From Oscheius dolichura (Eukaryota > Nematoda > Chromadorea > Rhabditida > Rhabditidae): a DNA stretch of 64,000 bases. The position numbers and the translations under genes are program-made. The stretch's first letter is position 1. Every line of letters starts with the position of its first letter. Shown piece by piece: positions 44,533 to 56,700 of the stretch. Under the pieces are notes generated by a model that was not told the DNA's origin, searched no databases, and saw only the letters and a program-made list of their open reading frames with translations. The stretch covers positions 3,100,001 to 3,164,000 of the forward strand of contig OW051492.1 of assembly GCA_932521035.1 (NCBI GenBank), in the 5' to 3' direction.

Positions 44533-44812
44533 CTAGGAGCGACGTTGGAATTTGGCCGTGGTGGGAGCGGCGGTAGTTGTGGTGGTGGCTGCTCCACACT
44601 TACAGGACTTCTGGAGGACATGGCAGAAGTTATAACCGGGGTCGGAGGGGGTCGGAGTGGGACAGGTCTTGGCACAGACCTTGGCACAGTTAATGGGCTT
44701 GGGCTTCTGGGCCGAGACAGCCTAAATGCTCATATAAATGAGGATTACTGTAGGTAAAACAGACCATGAGGATGGTGGAAGCCACAAGGAAGAAGAAGAA
44801 GGCGAGACGCAT
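44533..44812 (-). CDS. Secreted six-cysteine peptide precursor
   Basis: Minus-strand exons 44765-44812 and 44533-44721 join in phase 0 to 78 residues. The signal peptide spans the junction (MRLAFFFFLVASTILM then AVSA), and the mature part has exactly six Cys with spacing C-x3-C-x3-C-x11-C-x6-C-x-C (..NCAKVCAKTCPTP.., ..NFCHVLQKSCKCG..) and a Thr/Ala/Pro-rich tail ending in RRS. The C-x3-C plus C-x-C signature is that of CS-alpha-beta defensin-like peptides, but the short first spacing is unusual and the fold is inference only. A secreted antimicrobial or structural peptide is plausible. Confidence 0.65.
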
Positions 44813-46550
44813 GGCTGAATACGGGCCAATGATTCAGGAGACCCGCTTATGTAGGGACGAATTTTTATTGTCTTTCGACGGCAGCCATAAGGAGACAAAA
44901 CATCAGCATTAATCAGAGGGGAAAATTGATATTTTTTCTATTGTTTCGGAGTAAAAAAAAATCAAAATCTATGAATTCGGGTTCCGGGACGAAAGCGCCC
45001 GTCTTGGAAAGGAATAGTCCGCTTCGGGACCTCTGCACGGATTTCTGGGTCCCAGATAGTTTTTATCTAAATGAGGTCAGTGGAAAGACGATCTTCGACC
45101 ATCCTCCATGACTATTCCTGGGGCCGTCCGGGAGGCCTCTCGCCTCCCAGCCGTGTCTATAAATCCGCGTGTGAACTACAAGAAAACAACGATATCCAAA
45201 CATTGCCTCCTCCCGGGGCTATTTGTCTCCCAAATAGACCACAGTTAGAAGGTCGGGAGAGGGAGGATTGAGTCCCAAAAAAGACGAGGCAGTCTCCCTT
45301 CTCTTTGTCACCTTAGCCGCCAGCCATCGCCCCCGTTTCCCTCCACCAAGTCCCATGTTCCAGAATGTTGTTGCCAAGACAGAAGAGCACTTCACAGAGA
45401 GGGCACGAAAGGAGATCGAGTCAATATTTGTGTTGCCAATGACCGCGGCTGAGTTGAGAGGGGATCAACGCCTATACCGGGAGGCAATTGGCTACTAGGA
45501 AACTGTCAACTACGTCCTCACCGGGCAGTTTCACTCTTTCCTCTCATTTTCTCCCCTATTCACCTACCAGAAATATCTTCACGGCGTATTTTAAGGCTCA
45601 CTTTATTCTATACTGATAAACACCAAGAATGGCGGCCCTTTCCCGGGTTACACTGCCAAATTTCAAAAATGGTTACAATTAGGATGCTCCTTCTGATCTA
45701 ATTCCTTGGTTTGTAGGCTGTCTGCTCCACCAGTCTAATTTATGTCCGCTTTGTTATCTTTACCATGGTGAGGTGACTTGTCCCCGTCCTTAGGGATGCA
45801 AAGTCGGCAGGATGCCCCGAAGCACCAGAGATGCCCGCTATACAGAGCCTGGCGGGGATGGCCTTCAGCCGTTTCCCCCCTGTCACTTGCAGCCCCCCCC
45901 TTTTTTCCCCTCCCTCCCCTCTCTTCCATCTGACCATAGCTTCATCTCTGGTCCTCCCCCCTCCCGATCTCCTCATTTGCCCCCACCTCTCCGCCGCCGC
46001 CGCAGACGAGGAGGAGGAGGAATGTCTCTCGACGGGCGTGTGCGTGTGTCGTCGGACCTAACCCCGAAGGCACACGGATTAGGCACTGTCTCGAGTGCGA
46101 AACGGCTGACCACCACTAAACTAAACTTCCGTTGCTTTTGTCTTCTCTCCCGTCTCCTTCTTTGCTTCATCTGCTTTTGAAAAAAGAAAGGCGCCTACTC
46201 TCGTCACGCAGAGGCCCTTCATTGTCCTCTCCTTTTCTGTCACTCTTTTTAGGGATAACGTCTACTGTAGCTACTGTCCGGCCCTTATTTCTATGCAAAT
46301 GTTTCGTTTCTTTCCTCTTGCCTTGTCCCATCCCAGTCGACGTTGATTTAATCCGGTTTCAATCTAAGAATTGGAGGCAAAAAGTAGTCGTCGTTAGGAG
46401 GCGGCAGGTGTTGTTTCTCTCTTCTTCTCCCGCGCCTTACGATGCTTAATTATGTTAAACTTTACATTATATTATGGGGAACTAGTGGAGGAGGAGGCAA
46501 ATGGAAGAGACTGAATCAACTGGCACATTTTCCAAATGTTTACCTCACCA
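44813..46550. other. Intergenic, nothing recognised
   Basis: Open frames around 45810-46180 on both strands are products of CT/GA-rich composition. No splice-consistent gene. Confidence 0.4.
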
Positions 46551-46622
46551 TCCCATGTGGTCTAGTGGTTAGGATTTCTGGTTTTCACCCAGGCGGCCCG
46601 GGTTCGATTCCCGGCATGGGAA
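46551..46622 (+). tRNA. tRNA-Glu (anticodon UUC)
   Basis: Seventy-two bases fold as a cloverleaf: acceptor stem TCCCATG pairing with CATGGGA (46615-46621), discriminator A at 46622, D-arm region TGGTCTAGTGGTTAGGAT (A box), anticodon loop containing TTTTCAC with TTC, and T-arm CCCGGGTTCGATTCCCGG (B box GGTTCGATTCC). A TTTT tract at ~46628 can terminate polymerase III. There is no intron. Confidence 0.97.
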
Positions 46623-49600
46623 GAACGTTTTCTTCTGTTCTTTCTTATATTTTTCCCAACTTTTTTTTATATAAAAAGACTAGATTTGCCCAGTTTTATT
46701 GAGAGATTTTTTTAAAACTGCAGTTGTACGCAGCAAAAAGTATCGGTTCGAATGAGACTACTCTCGACTCCCTCACTCAAAAAACGTTGTGGGTCACATA
46801 ACGCATATTTTTATAAGAAAGTGAAGAGCAGTTCATTGTTCCCTTATTTACTCCATGTGGTATTCCTTTTCCTCTAAAGACATCTCCCTTTTCCCCGTTT
46901 ATCCCCGATCAGTAGCGTGACGGGACCATAAAGATCTGTTTACGGCTGGGGATTTCTAGGAAATGACTTCGCCTAGATAACTACGGTATTTTCCTCTACT
47001 TCTCAAGGTCTTCCCCTCTCCAAAATCTATTCTTGTCGCCAGTCCTAGTCTTGTCAAACTCTTCTCCTCATCCTTGTGACATTTGCCCATCGCCCTCCGT
47101 TGTTGTCTTGTGTTTTTCTCGGACGCCTGTTCCCCTCATTCCCGATGGAAAAATGAGGCAGCAGCGAGGAACGTTGAGGATGAGTCAGCCGGAGAGGATG
47201 ACAGCCACATTGGGACGGGGAGGAGGGAGAGTCTCGCGGTCAACCAGAGGCTGAAACAACAACACGGGACAGACATTAGGGAGAGGGATATACCGACCGG
47301 GCCGGTTTCTCGATCCCATTTTTGGCTGACGTCGGGCAGATTAGAGAAAAAAGGTTATATATGGATTTTAGAGAGGGAATAAGGGAGCTAACGCTAGCTG
47401 GGAAGAAAGCGGCTAGTGGTTAGGGTCTCGGCACGGACTGGGAAAACTAGCATTACCTGCCTCAGATTGTCCTAGGTACTCCGAGGACGGTGACAGCTTT
47501 CAGTAAGCGGCCCCTTCTCTAAAAATCTTCCAAATCTCCCTGTCCCCTCCTTCTTTCCTTCAAATAAAGAGAGAGGTAATGATAGTCGTTCGCACTGCTC
47601 TTCCCCCTTCCCTTGGAGTACCAGTTTGTTGTGTATTGTTATTTTATCTCTCCCTGTCGCCTCCTACGTCATCCCACACCCATTCCACGCACCCATCCAA
47701 CCATTCTCCCCTGCCTCAACGCGATTAGGACAAAATTGGGCGCGATTACCATTTTAACCTACCGCCGACCCCAATCTCCTCTTGTGGTCACCTCTCTCTC
47801 CCCTCTGCTATACCTGTGAAGCATTCTTCTCGCTATTCTTCGCAGTTTGAACTTTCCCATCCTTGAATAAGTGACGAGGATTAGCGGTATCGAAAGTGCA
47901 TTCCCAGAAAAGACGGGGGAGAGAAGGGCAGAGATTGTCTTTGTCTGCCAGTCGGTGGCCTACATTCGTTTGGAATTTTTTAGCCGGGACACAACAAAGC
48001 TGTCCGTTTGGTCATTTTAGCAGCCAAACTACGACGAGACGAACCAGGAAGCGGGCGGTTACCGTAAGTAATTAGCTCCTGTCGCGCCTATTCCTTTCTC
48101 GTCCGCTCCTCTCATAAAGGGCCACTTTGCCTTTTTCCCAAGTGTCTCTTAGCCGTTACGGTCTCCCTCAAGTACTCCTTTTCCTATTAGAAGATCTGAT
48201 TCTCGTCTGGCTTTTGACTTTTCTCCCCTGCTCTCTCTCTCGTCTCGTCCCCGGCCGCACCTCATAATCATCCGCGAAGAAATTAGGCTACAAGAGAGAG
48301 AGAGAGGGAGAGTTGTGTTTTGCCACATAAATCAGCTTGTCACGCACTGGCTACACACTTCTTCCGCCGGCCAACAGCCTGGCCGTCGTCTCTTTCGTAA
48401 AAGAGCGACCAGATCGTATCTGGGAATGGTTGTGTAGGGCGATTAGCGCCGGTCGAGGTCTTTTACCCGCAATTACTTACAGACCCGTCCATTTTTAGCC
48501 GGGAGAATGAGGAGAGATTGACACTCGGTTGAGAGGGGAAGATAACGGGGTCGGGCTCTTTCTGATGGATCCCCTAGATCAGTTTTTACCTCCTTTCCCA
48601 GAGGTCTCGGCGTTCTTCTCAAATGTCCCCCTCTATCATCTTCTCAGCCTACTGTAGGCCTTATTTCTGTTTAGATTTAAAGTGTACCCCACGTATCATG
48701 CTGTCAACTACCGAATGATATCAATCCCCCATCCAGGCAGGTCAAACTTGGTCAAAACCCGCGCGCCCCGCCTCGGCAAAGAAGTGGCAGCTGTTCGCCG
48801 GGGTGACACGCTCTAAAAAGCACCGACGTCTACATTCCTCATCCCCTCATTGTACAGTTGCTCTCCGCTTCTTCTTTTTACCCTTTTGACTTTTGATTTT
48901 CTTAAAATTTCCCAGTTTTCAAAGTGTAAGCAAGGGGACACTTCCTGATCTTGAGGTCTTTCATGTGACTGGACGCCTGTTTCCGGACTGACTGTGAGTC
49001 ATAGAAAGCCCGGGGAAGTCTCATCTTATCTCGACTTTAGGCGCCTCTTGTTGTCCTACCAGCTGTCGGAAAAAGTGACCAATTGCTGACAGCTGGCAGC
49101 TAGCACTGATTGCCCTCTGTTCTCAGCCACTCTCTGAACAGAACACGCATCGATGCCAGGCATTTTCATTCGCTCTTTTATTCCTTCTTGGTTGCCCCAT
49201 ACTAGTCTTCTCTGTACTTATTTCCACTCAAGGACGCTTTAATTTTCATCTAACATGCCAAGAAGGCGTCGTTTTCCTTTAGGAGCCTACCACCAGCCTC
49301 TTACTCCTCTTTCTCTAGTTTTTGAATGAATACGCACCCATACAATCTCGGCAAACCCTTTTCTCATACTGTCATACCTTTAACACTTTCTCCCTGCCGA
49401 GGATTTACGGGTGCCGGGGCGCAACCCCCGTCAATAGTGTCATCTTCCTTCCCAGACATTGAGCAGAAGATCAAGGAGTTTGTTTTTTACTTCCCGGCAA
49501 TAACGTGAGGGTCGCAACAGCTCAAGGTTACCTCATGTGTTTGTTTCATTTCCTTAAGTTATTGGAGTTTTCCACTTGGAACTCTTCCCTACCCCCCTCT

Positions 49601-50767
49601 TCCCTTTTCATATGTCATTTATCATGCTTTTCGCTTCCATTCCATTCCATTTTCTCTCCCATTCGCTCCCGTTCTCGCTTCTCTACGCGGCCGTTTTCCT
49701 CCGAAGCTTTAATCCTCCGGCCTCACTCACCAACTTCTCCTCAAGTTTTCTCTGCCTCGTAAAATTCTCTCCCCTCTCCCGCCGAGTAGTAGCCAATTCC
49801 TCCTTGTCGGCTTTTCTGACCGCCTGCTGACCCGTCCGACTGGTTTTTCTCTTTTCTCCAACAGCCAGGGTGACTGGAGAGAGAGAGAGAGAGAGAGACA
49901 ACTCCGCTTCTACCTACAATTAAATGACGGGACGGGAGAGGATCTCGAGAGCGGGAATGTTGCTTCTTCTCGTCTAATGGGAAAGCCACTTCTTTTTTAT
50001 GTGGTCACTTTTCTCTTTCTCCTCTCCTCTCCTTCTTCTCTTCCCAGTTGCTGAAATGTGAGATTTGTCTCCATTTCCGGCTCTTTGAGACTGACGGACA
50101 TCGAAGGAAGGAGCGGAAATTTAATCCGAGCATTAAGTTTAGCGTTTCTTCTACGCAGGATGGAGCTCCTCCTCCGATTTCTGGAAGAGAGGGAGAGATC
50201 TTTTGATCCCCCTCGGGGTTCAGAGTTCTTTTTTCTTCAGGGGGGATCACATCATCTGCCACTGATCTGCCGATGATCTCTCTCCCTCTCTCTTCCTCTT
50301 TCCCAAACCCCGCGTCATGGCATTCCTCTCATAACTCATTGCCTAAACTTCCTTCTCTTCTCGAAAATGTGTTTTCTTCTTTCTTTGCAAAGTAGTCAAC
50401 AACCTGTTTCTCTATTTTTTCTGCACTGGAAATAATAGACACGTTAGTCACATTTTGGCCTCCGTTTGGGCGACGGGGTCAGATTGGGTGCGTCTCTGGC
50501 TCCCTTGTCTTCCAGACTACTTGGAAACGCTTTGGTTGCTGGTTATAGCTCAATTTGTGGTAATTTATCTGCCTTCTAGTGAGTCACCGGGTGATATATT
50601 CTCGCTATTCTCGAAGTTATGCCTTCAAATTGCCCCCTTCCTCTGAAATTGCCTGTTTTCCCGCCCACAAAGTTCTTGAGTCATAATTCGTCTGTTTACC
50701 TTTATTTTGCTCATTTTGCCCTTTCTTGATCTTTCTATTTCACTCTCCAACTAAAAGGGAAACATGA
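46623..50767. other. About 4 kb without a supportable gene
   Basis: CT-rich and GA-rich low-complexity sequence with several GAGA tracts (e.g. ~48293-48313, ~49878-49898) and scattered TACTGTAG-like motifs. It lies between the tRNA and the TEP gene and may hold regulatory sequence for the latter. Confidence 0.4.
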
Positions 50768-50781
50768 TTTTTCTCTTCCAG
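50768..50781 (+). promoter_or_regulatory. Probable spliced-leader acceptor of the TEP gene
   Basis: TTTTTCTCTTCCAG lies 8 nt before the start codon at 50790, with no coding exon found upstream. This is the position of trans-splice sites in nematodes. Confidence 0.4.
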
Positions 50782-50789
50782 ACCGTCCC

Positions 50790-53700
50790 ATGAGGTGGCT
50801 AGTAGCGTTATCGCTGCTGGCAGCCGCCTGGGCCCAGGAGGAAGCCCCCTCGGCTCCCTCCTTCCCCTCCGACATGCCGACCGCGATTCTACCCACATTA
50901 CCTCCAATAACTACTACTCCAGAGCCTAAACAGTGAGTTCTACCTGTCTTTTTGAGAGAAGACTTAAAATTTCCAGCGCTGGAACATTTCTAGTAGTTGC
51001 GCCAGCGGTTGTCCGGCCCGGCTTACCGTATGCCGTATCTGTAAATATTCTCCAATCCAAGGAGGAAGATCACATTGTCCGCTTGGAAATCCGCACCTCG
51101 CAAAATGATACTGTAGCGGCTAAAGTGGTCAATAATATCAAACAGGGAGTCCCTCAAACAGTGACCATTGAGCGGGTCTCGGCTGACAGTCTCCTCCCGG
51201 ACAACAACTACAAGGTAGCGGTTAATATCTAGCCTAAAATAAGGAGAATTCAGGTGTACATTCGTGGCGAGACCATCAGTTCTCAAATCCTGTTCGAGGA
51301 GGAGAAGCCACTCCGTTTCCACAAGAAATCCCTCTCGACTTTTGTCCAGACGGATAAGGGGATCTACAAGCCGGGGCAGACTGTCAAGTACCGTATTATC
51401 AACGTCTCTCCGGATCTTCTTCCCTTCAATGGAACCATTTCTGTACAGATTATTGACCCCAATCAGAATGTCATTAACCAACAGGTGGACAAGGCACTGA
51501 CCAAGGGTAGGCCCCTTCTTTAAATCAAACACAAACTGTTCCTGTAGGAGTTTTCTCTAATGAGCTGGAACTCGCCACGGAGCCGCCTCTCGGAGACTGG
51601 ACGATCCAGGTCTCTCCTAAAGGGGGATCCAAGTTCAGCAAGACCTTTACCGTCGACCAGGTACAGAACATCTTCTTACTTTTTTATGAGATGGTCCTTT
51701 AGTATGTTCTCCCCAAGTATGAAGTGAACATCAAGACTCCCTCCTTCATCACGGTCAATGATGATCTCTCCGTCCTGATTGAGGCCAAGTACACCTATGG
51801 AAAGGGAGTAGCCGGAAAGGCGAAAGTCGTTCTGGAGCAGCCATGGCACCATTGGCATCCATTCCCTCGACCGATTATTGTCAACGAGGACGGCTCAACC
51901 ACTCAGGTATCCCCTTGTTTACATTCTTCGTTAACCCGTGCATTTAGTCCGAGATTGAGCCGCAAATCGAACGAACGGTGAAGCTGAACTCCATGGGAGA
52001 GGCTACCGTCATTTTCGCGAAAGAAGATTTGAAGAAGCACCGCCTGGTCCAGGATTACGGGGGCGGAAGCATCCGTATTGTGGCTACCGTAACCGAGGAT
52101 CTTACCGAGATAGCCAGGAACGGAACAGCTCACATCTCTACCTACCGTGATGACGTGAAGTTGGATCTGGAGAAACAGGGAGACACATTCAAGCCCGGTC
52201 TTTCCTACAACGTCGTCGTAGCTCTGAAACAGATGGACGACACCCCGGTCAAGGCTACAGTACCCAAGAGAGTCCAGGTAAGCCTTCATATTTATCCCCT
52301 TTCTAAAGGAATTCTTCAGGTGGCTACCTATTATAACTATCCCTTCAATCCCGACGTCCCTGCCCAGCATGAAGATATGGAGGTCAAGATAGTTGATCTT
52401 GACGCCCACGGAACAACAATCTTCAGTCTTCAACCCCCGCTCAACTGCACTTCGGCCAGAATTGAGGTAATTTTGGACAGAAATCGATTTAACTCATAAC
52501 ATTTAGGCACACTATGACAGAACTGGAAAGGATAATTTCACAAATACCGCTATCTTTGGAAGTTTGTACGTGGAGGCGGGAAAATCTCCTTCCAAGTCAT
52601 TCTTACAGGTAAAGAAGGAAGCGGCGATTTGGAAAGATATATTCAGGTCCTTCCTGACAATGAAGGAGTCCTGGAAGCTGGAAAGACTCTTTCCTTCTCA
52701 GTCAAGGCGACAGAAACACTCCCGGTCATCACTTACCAGGTAGGAAGCCGGCTAATTACAAACTGAGCCTCTCCCTTAGGTCATGTCTCGCGGTTCTATG
52801 CTTCTCTCCAAGGAAGTGGCCATCAACTCGGACCACTCCACAATCTCCTTCACTGCAACTAATCAGGTTCCAGTGTATCATAATATTTTTATTAAAGAAA
52901 TGTTGCAGATGGCTCCCAAATCTCGCCTAATCGTCTATGCTGTCCGAGGCGCCAATCAAGAGATCCTTGTCGACGCTACCGATTTCCGGGTTGACGGTCT
53001 TTTCCGGAACAATGTCACCCTTTCCCTGGACAAAGCCGCAGCCGAGCCAGGAAATCCTGTAACCTTCAAGGTTCAAGCCGACCCCGACTCCTATGTTGGC
53101 CTTCTGGCTGTGGATCAGTCTCTTCTTCTCCTCAAGGCCGCCAACGATATCACTCCCAAGCTGGTACTATTACTCCTCCTTACCATTGACGTTCACTACT
53201 TTTAGATAGCCGACGATATTGAAGAGTACGATACAACTGGCTTCTCGGGTGGATATCGTCCTTGGGAAGGAGCCATCGATAAGAGGAAAAAGAGGTCGAT
53301 CTGGAACCCGTGGTGGGGAATCGGTGGACAGGATGCTGCCAGAATCTTTGAGGTGCGTTATTTTCCTTCCCATATTTTTTTTCATTTTAACTTGATCTTG
53401 GCTTTTTACCGTAAGACATTGAATCATGTAACATCCTCAAAGACTGGGCTAATCCCGGGCGGTATAGTTGGTGTCCCCAATCCGCCTCTGGAGAACCTTC
53501 TCTAGCATTAGGATTAGCTTATTTGCCTTCCATTTGATTACGGTAATAAGGCAAAATATGGTAATGTTTATAGAATGCTGGTCTCGTCATCCTAACCGAC
53601 GCCTACTTGTACCGAGAACCCGAGCCGGAAAGTGAGTTTTGCATGAACACAACCTGCATGAAATCGGGATCCGTAACGTTTTGCCTCTCGTTTTCTCAAA

Positions 53701-56700
53701 ATACAAAAGGTTACAGATCCCCTGCCTGTTCAATTCTGCATCTAACTTGGTTTGTCTCTTTCTGCACGTGCCTACTAATGCCTCTGTCCCCGTGAAAATA
53801 AGCCACCTCTTCTCTCTTTCCTTATTTCCTTTCCTTTCCAAAAAGCCCTCCACGCCGGCCCCTTGGGGAGCATCACACACACACCATGACCCACAACCAC
53901 ACACACTCAAATTACAGTTCTATTCTCTCTGGATCCCCTCTTTTTTGACTCTTTTGTCTCTTAGAATATATGTATCTGTCAACTTCGGCGTCGGGTGTTG
54001 TTGGGATTGATCGTCTTGCGCCATTGGCGCCTACGCCGCTGCGCCTAGCACCGCCTGTGCGACGTCGCTTTCCTGAAACTTGGATCTGGTCGCGGCAGAC
54101 AACCACAGAGTACGTACGATTTTCAGATAGAGTATTTTTTGCCGCTCACCCGGTTGCCGATTTTGGTGTCGGGGCTTCTTTAGCCGGTGCTTCAGCTGAT
54201 CAGGCAGCGGCCTTGACAGCTCCCACCGTTAGGAAACATTTCCCCGAAACTTGGGTCTGGATTGCGGATCAGTGCAAGTAAGAAAACGAATATCTGTGTG
54301 TCTGTCCAATTATTAGGGAGAAAAGTAGGGGAAAATCCGCGCAGGACCCATAAGAGGCTGTCGGGCGCGCCTAGATGGCCTTCCGGATGAAATATGGGCA
54401 TTTTTCTAGAGCTTTTTTGGGCAGATGATAAAAAAATGAAGTCCTAGTGTTATAAAATGGAAATAAGTATTGTATTCTGTCTATTAAAATGAAAAATTCT
54501 GTGGCTTTTCCCTCCCACGTGTGTCCACCGCACCGCAAGCTCTGTTCTTCGCTTCTTCTTCTTCTGTCTCTTTCCCTATCCCCTCAGTTTCATTTCTTCC
54601 GCTATGCCTCCTTCCCCCACACACTCGACTACCCTCAATCCCTCCCTCATGAGTCCCCTTCGAACAATTCAGTCCGTCCAGTGATGGTAGCCTTTGCTAA
54701 CGCTGCTCCAACTGAGATTATGCCGGCCCCGCCCGGCATGCCTCCCGGCGGCAGCGGCTCCCAACCCCGTTTGAGATCAAAATTCCCGGAAACGTGGATA
54801 TGGTCAGAAGACGTGGTTACCGGGTGAGTGCTGTGAACCAACAACAATAGAATATTAAAAATAACGGGTGACATTAATCCGAAATGAAGAGTGCGGTGGG
54901 CGCAGCGTTCCTCGGACTTGATCCCCCCGCATCCTGCTGTGATTCTTATAATTGTCTCACCACGAAAGATTCTTCGATGTTTAGTGTACCGGATGGATGT
55001 TGAGAATCTCCTGGAAGACGGCTCTTCCTTCAGTAATAGTGTCCCAACCGCCGTTATCCCCCGGCTGCGGTCGAATTTTCCCGAATCTTGGATCTATTCC
55101 TCTGAAATAAGGTCAATCTTATCTAACTACAGTAATCGCTGCGTATTCCATGGGCTACGCAGTCAAATATGACGGTTTAAAGTGATAAAATTGGGTTAGA
55201 ATGTCCCCGCCCCCGTCAGCTCCCTTTCCTTTCCCGGTGTGATGCTTCTCTACTGACAAACAGTTACTCTAATCTTTGCCTATTTTCCTTTCATCATTTC
55301 CATTTTTCCAACTCTAAATTCTATTACTAAAAGCAGACTCGAAGCTCACATCCGGTTTTAGGAAGAATCTATTATATGAGGCGTGGTGGTGGAATTGGAC
55401 CAGAGATGCTGTTGAAGAGCATGGCTGGACCGCCACCGGTAGCCATGGCTATGGCTCACCCGGCTCCCACAACATCCGCACCGCCACGGCCGACACCGCC
55501 ACGGCTTAGACAATTATTCCCTGAATCGTGGATCTTTTCGGGACTACAAACAGGGTAGGGACGGGGAGAGAAGGGCGGGAAGACGGCTTTGGACTGGGTG
55601 GGACAGGGACGGGCCCTTTCCTCTAGCTTTTGCAGCTTCTCTTGATTTTATTTTAATTCTGTTTGCTGTTATGTAGCTCTCTAACTGGAGAACAAGAATG
55701 AGACGACTTACTGTAGATCGATACTACATGGTCATGGCTGATGGCGCTCCTCTAATGGAATCAGCAGCTATGGTTGTCTCCGGTCCGACGGTGGCCGTAA
55801 ACCCTCCTCGTGTGAGGCAGAATTTCCCGGAAACGTGGATATTTGACTTGGGAAATATTAGGTGAGAAGGTGATCAAAATTTTCCGGGGAAAGTGCCTAG
55901 AATCCTTCTTTTTTTAGTCAAAACGGTGCGCCGCCGGGTGGTCTAACCTATTTTTCCGTTGCTGTGCATATTTCTCAATTCAGAGATAAAAAATACAGCC
56001 AGAGTTTAGCCATACTATATTGTGAATATAATGACACAATTCCTGTGGATGAGGACTGCCCCCCTTATCATATTTATTGGCTAATAGTCGAGAAGTATCA
56101 TCGCCGCGGGGCATGGATGCCGACGGACCCGTCGCTATTTTTCTTTGCCGCGGGACTTGAACCACTCATCTCGTTGAAGAATAGCCTCAGGAACAAATTC
56201 CCCGAGAGTTGGGCATTTGAAGAGAAACTGCTCAGCAGGTTGGACTTTTCTCTAGGGGAGAGCCAAGTGGCGGTTTCTATCTATCCACATCCTTGAGAAT
56301 TTGTTTTACCATAGGATTTTTTAGTTTGTAAGAAGGGCTTGATATAGAAAAGGGCGGCTCTTTGACCTTCTGCAGTGTTTTGCCTATTCTAACTTCTCAC
56401 CGCCAAACGGCTATATTAGAGTGTCCTATTCCTCCTCTTAGGGTACCAGTTTGATGGCATGTTAGACGAGATGATGGCTGTCCCTGTTGGCGCTGGCTCT
56501 ATGCCCGTGGATGATTTTGGGCGTATAGTGGAAGAGAGAGACGGAGAATCCCTACCATCTAAAAACGCATTCAAGCCGATATTGAGGGAACATTTCCCAG
56601 AGAGTTGGATCTTCCATGAGGCTAGTCAAAGGTCAGGTGACTCGTCCTCCTCTTCCTGTTCAGTTTGGTATACCCGCGCTACAGTAATCTCCTCGTCTTC

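Noticed and set aside
53970-54281. V1 and V2 as one exon
   Set aside because: The frame is continuous, but each half has its own acceptor, donor, 3n+1 length and FPETW copy, matching the other nine exons. A fused exon would leave two copies of the motif.
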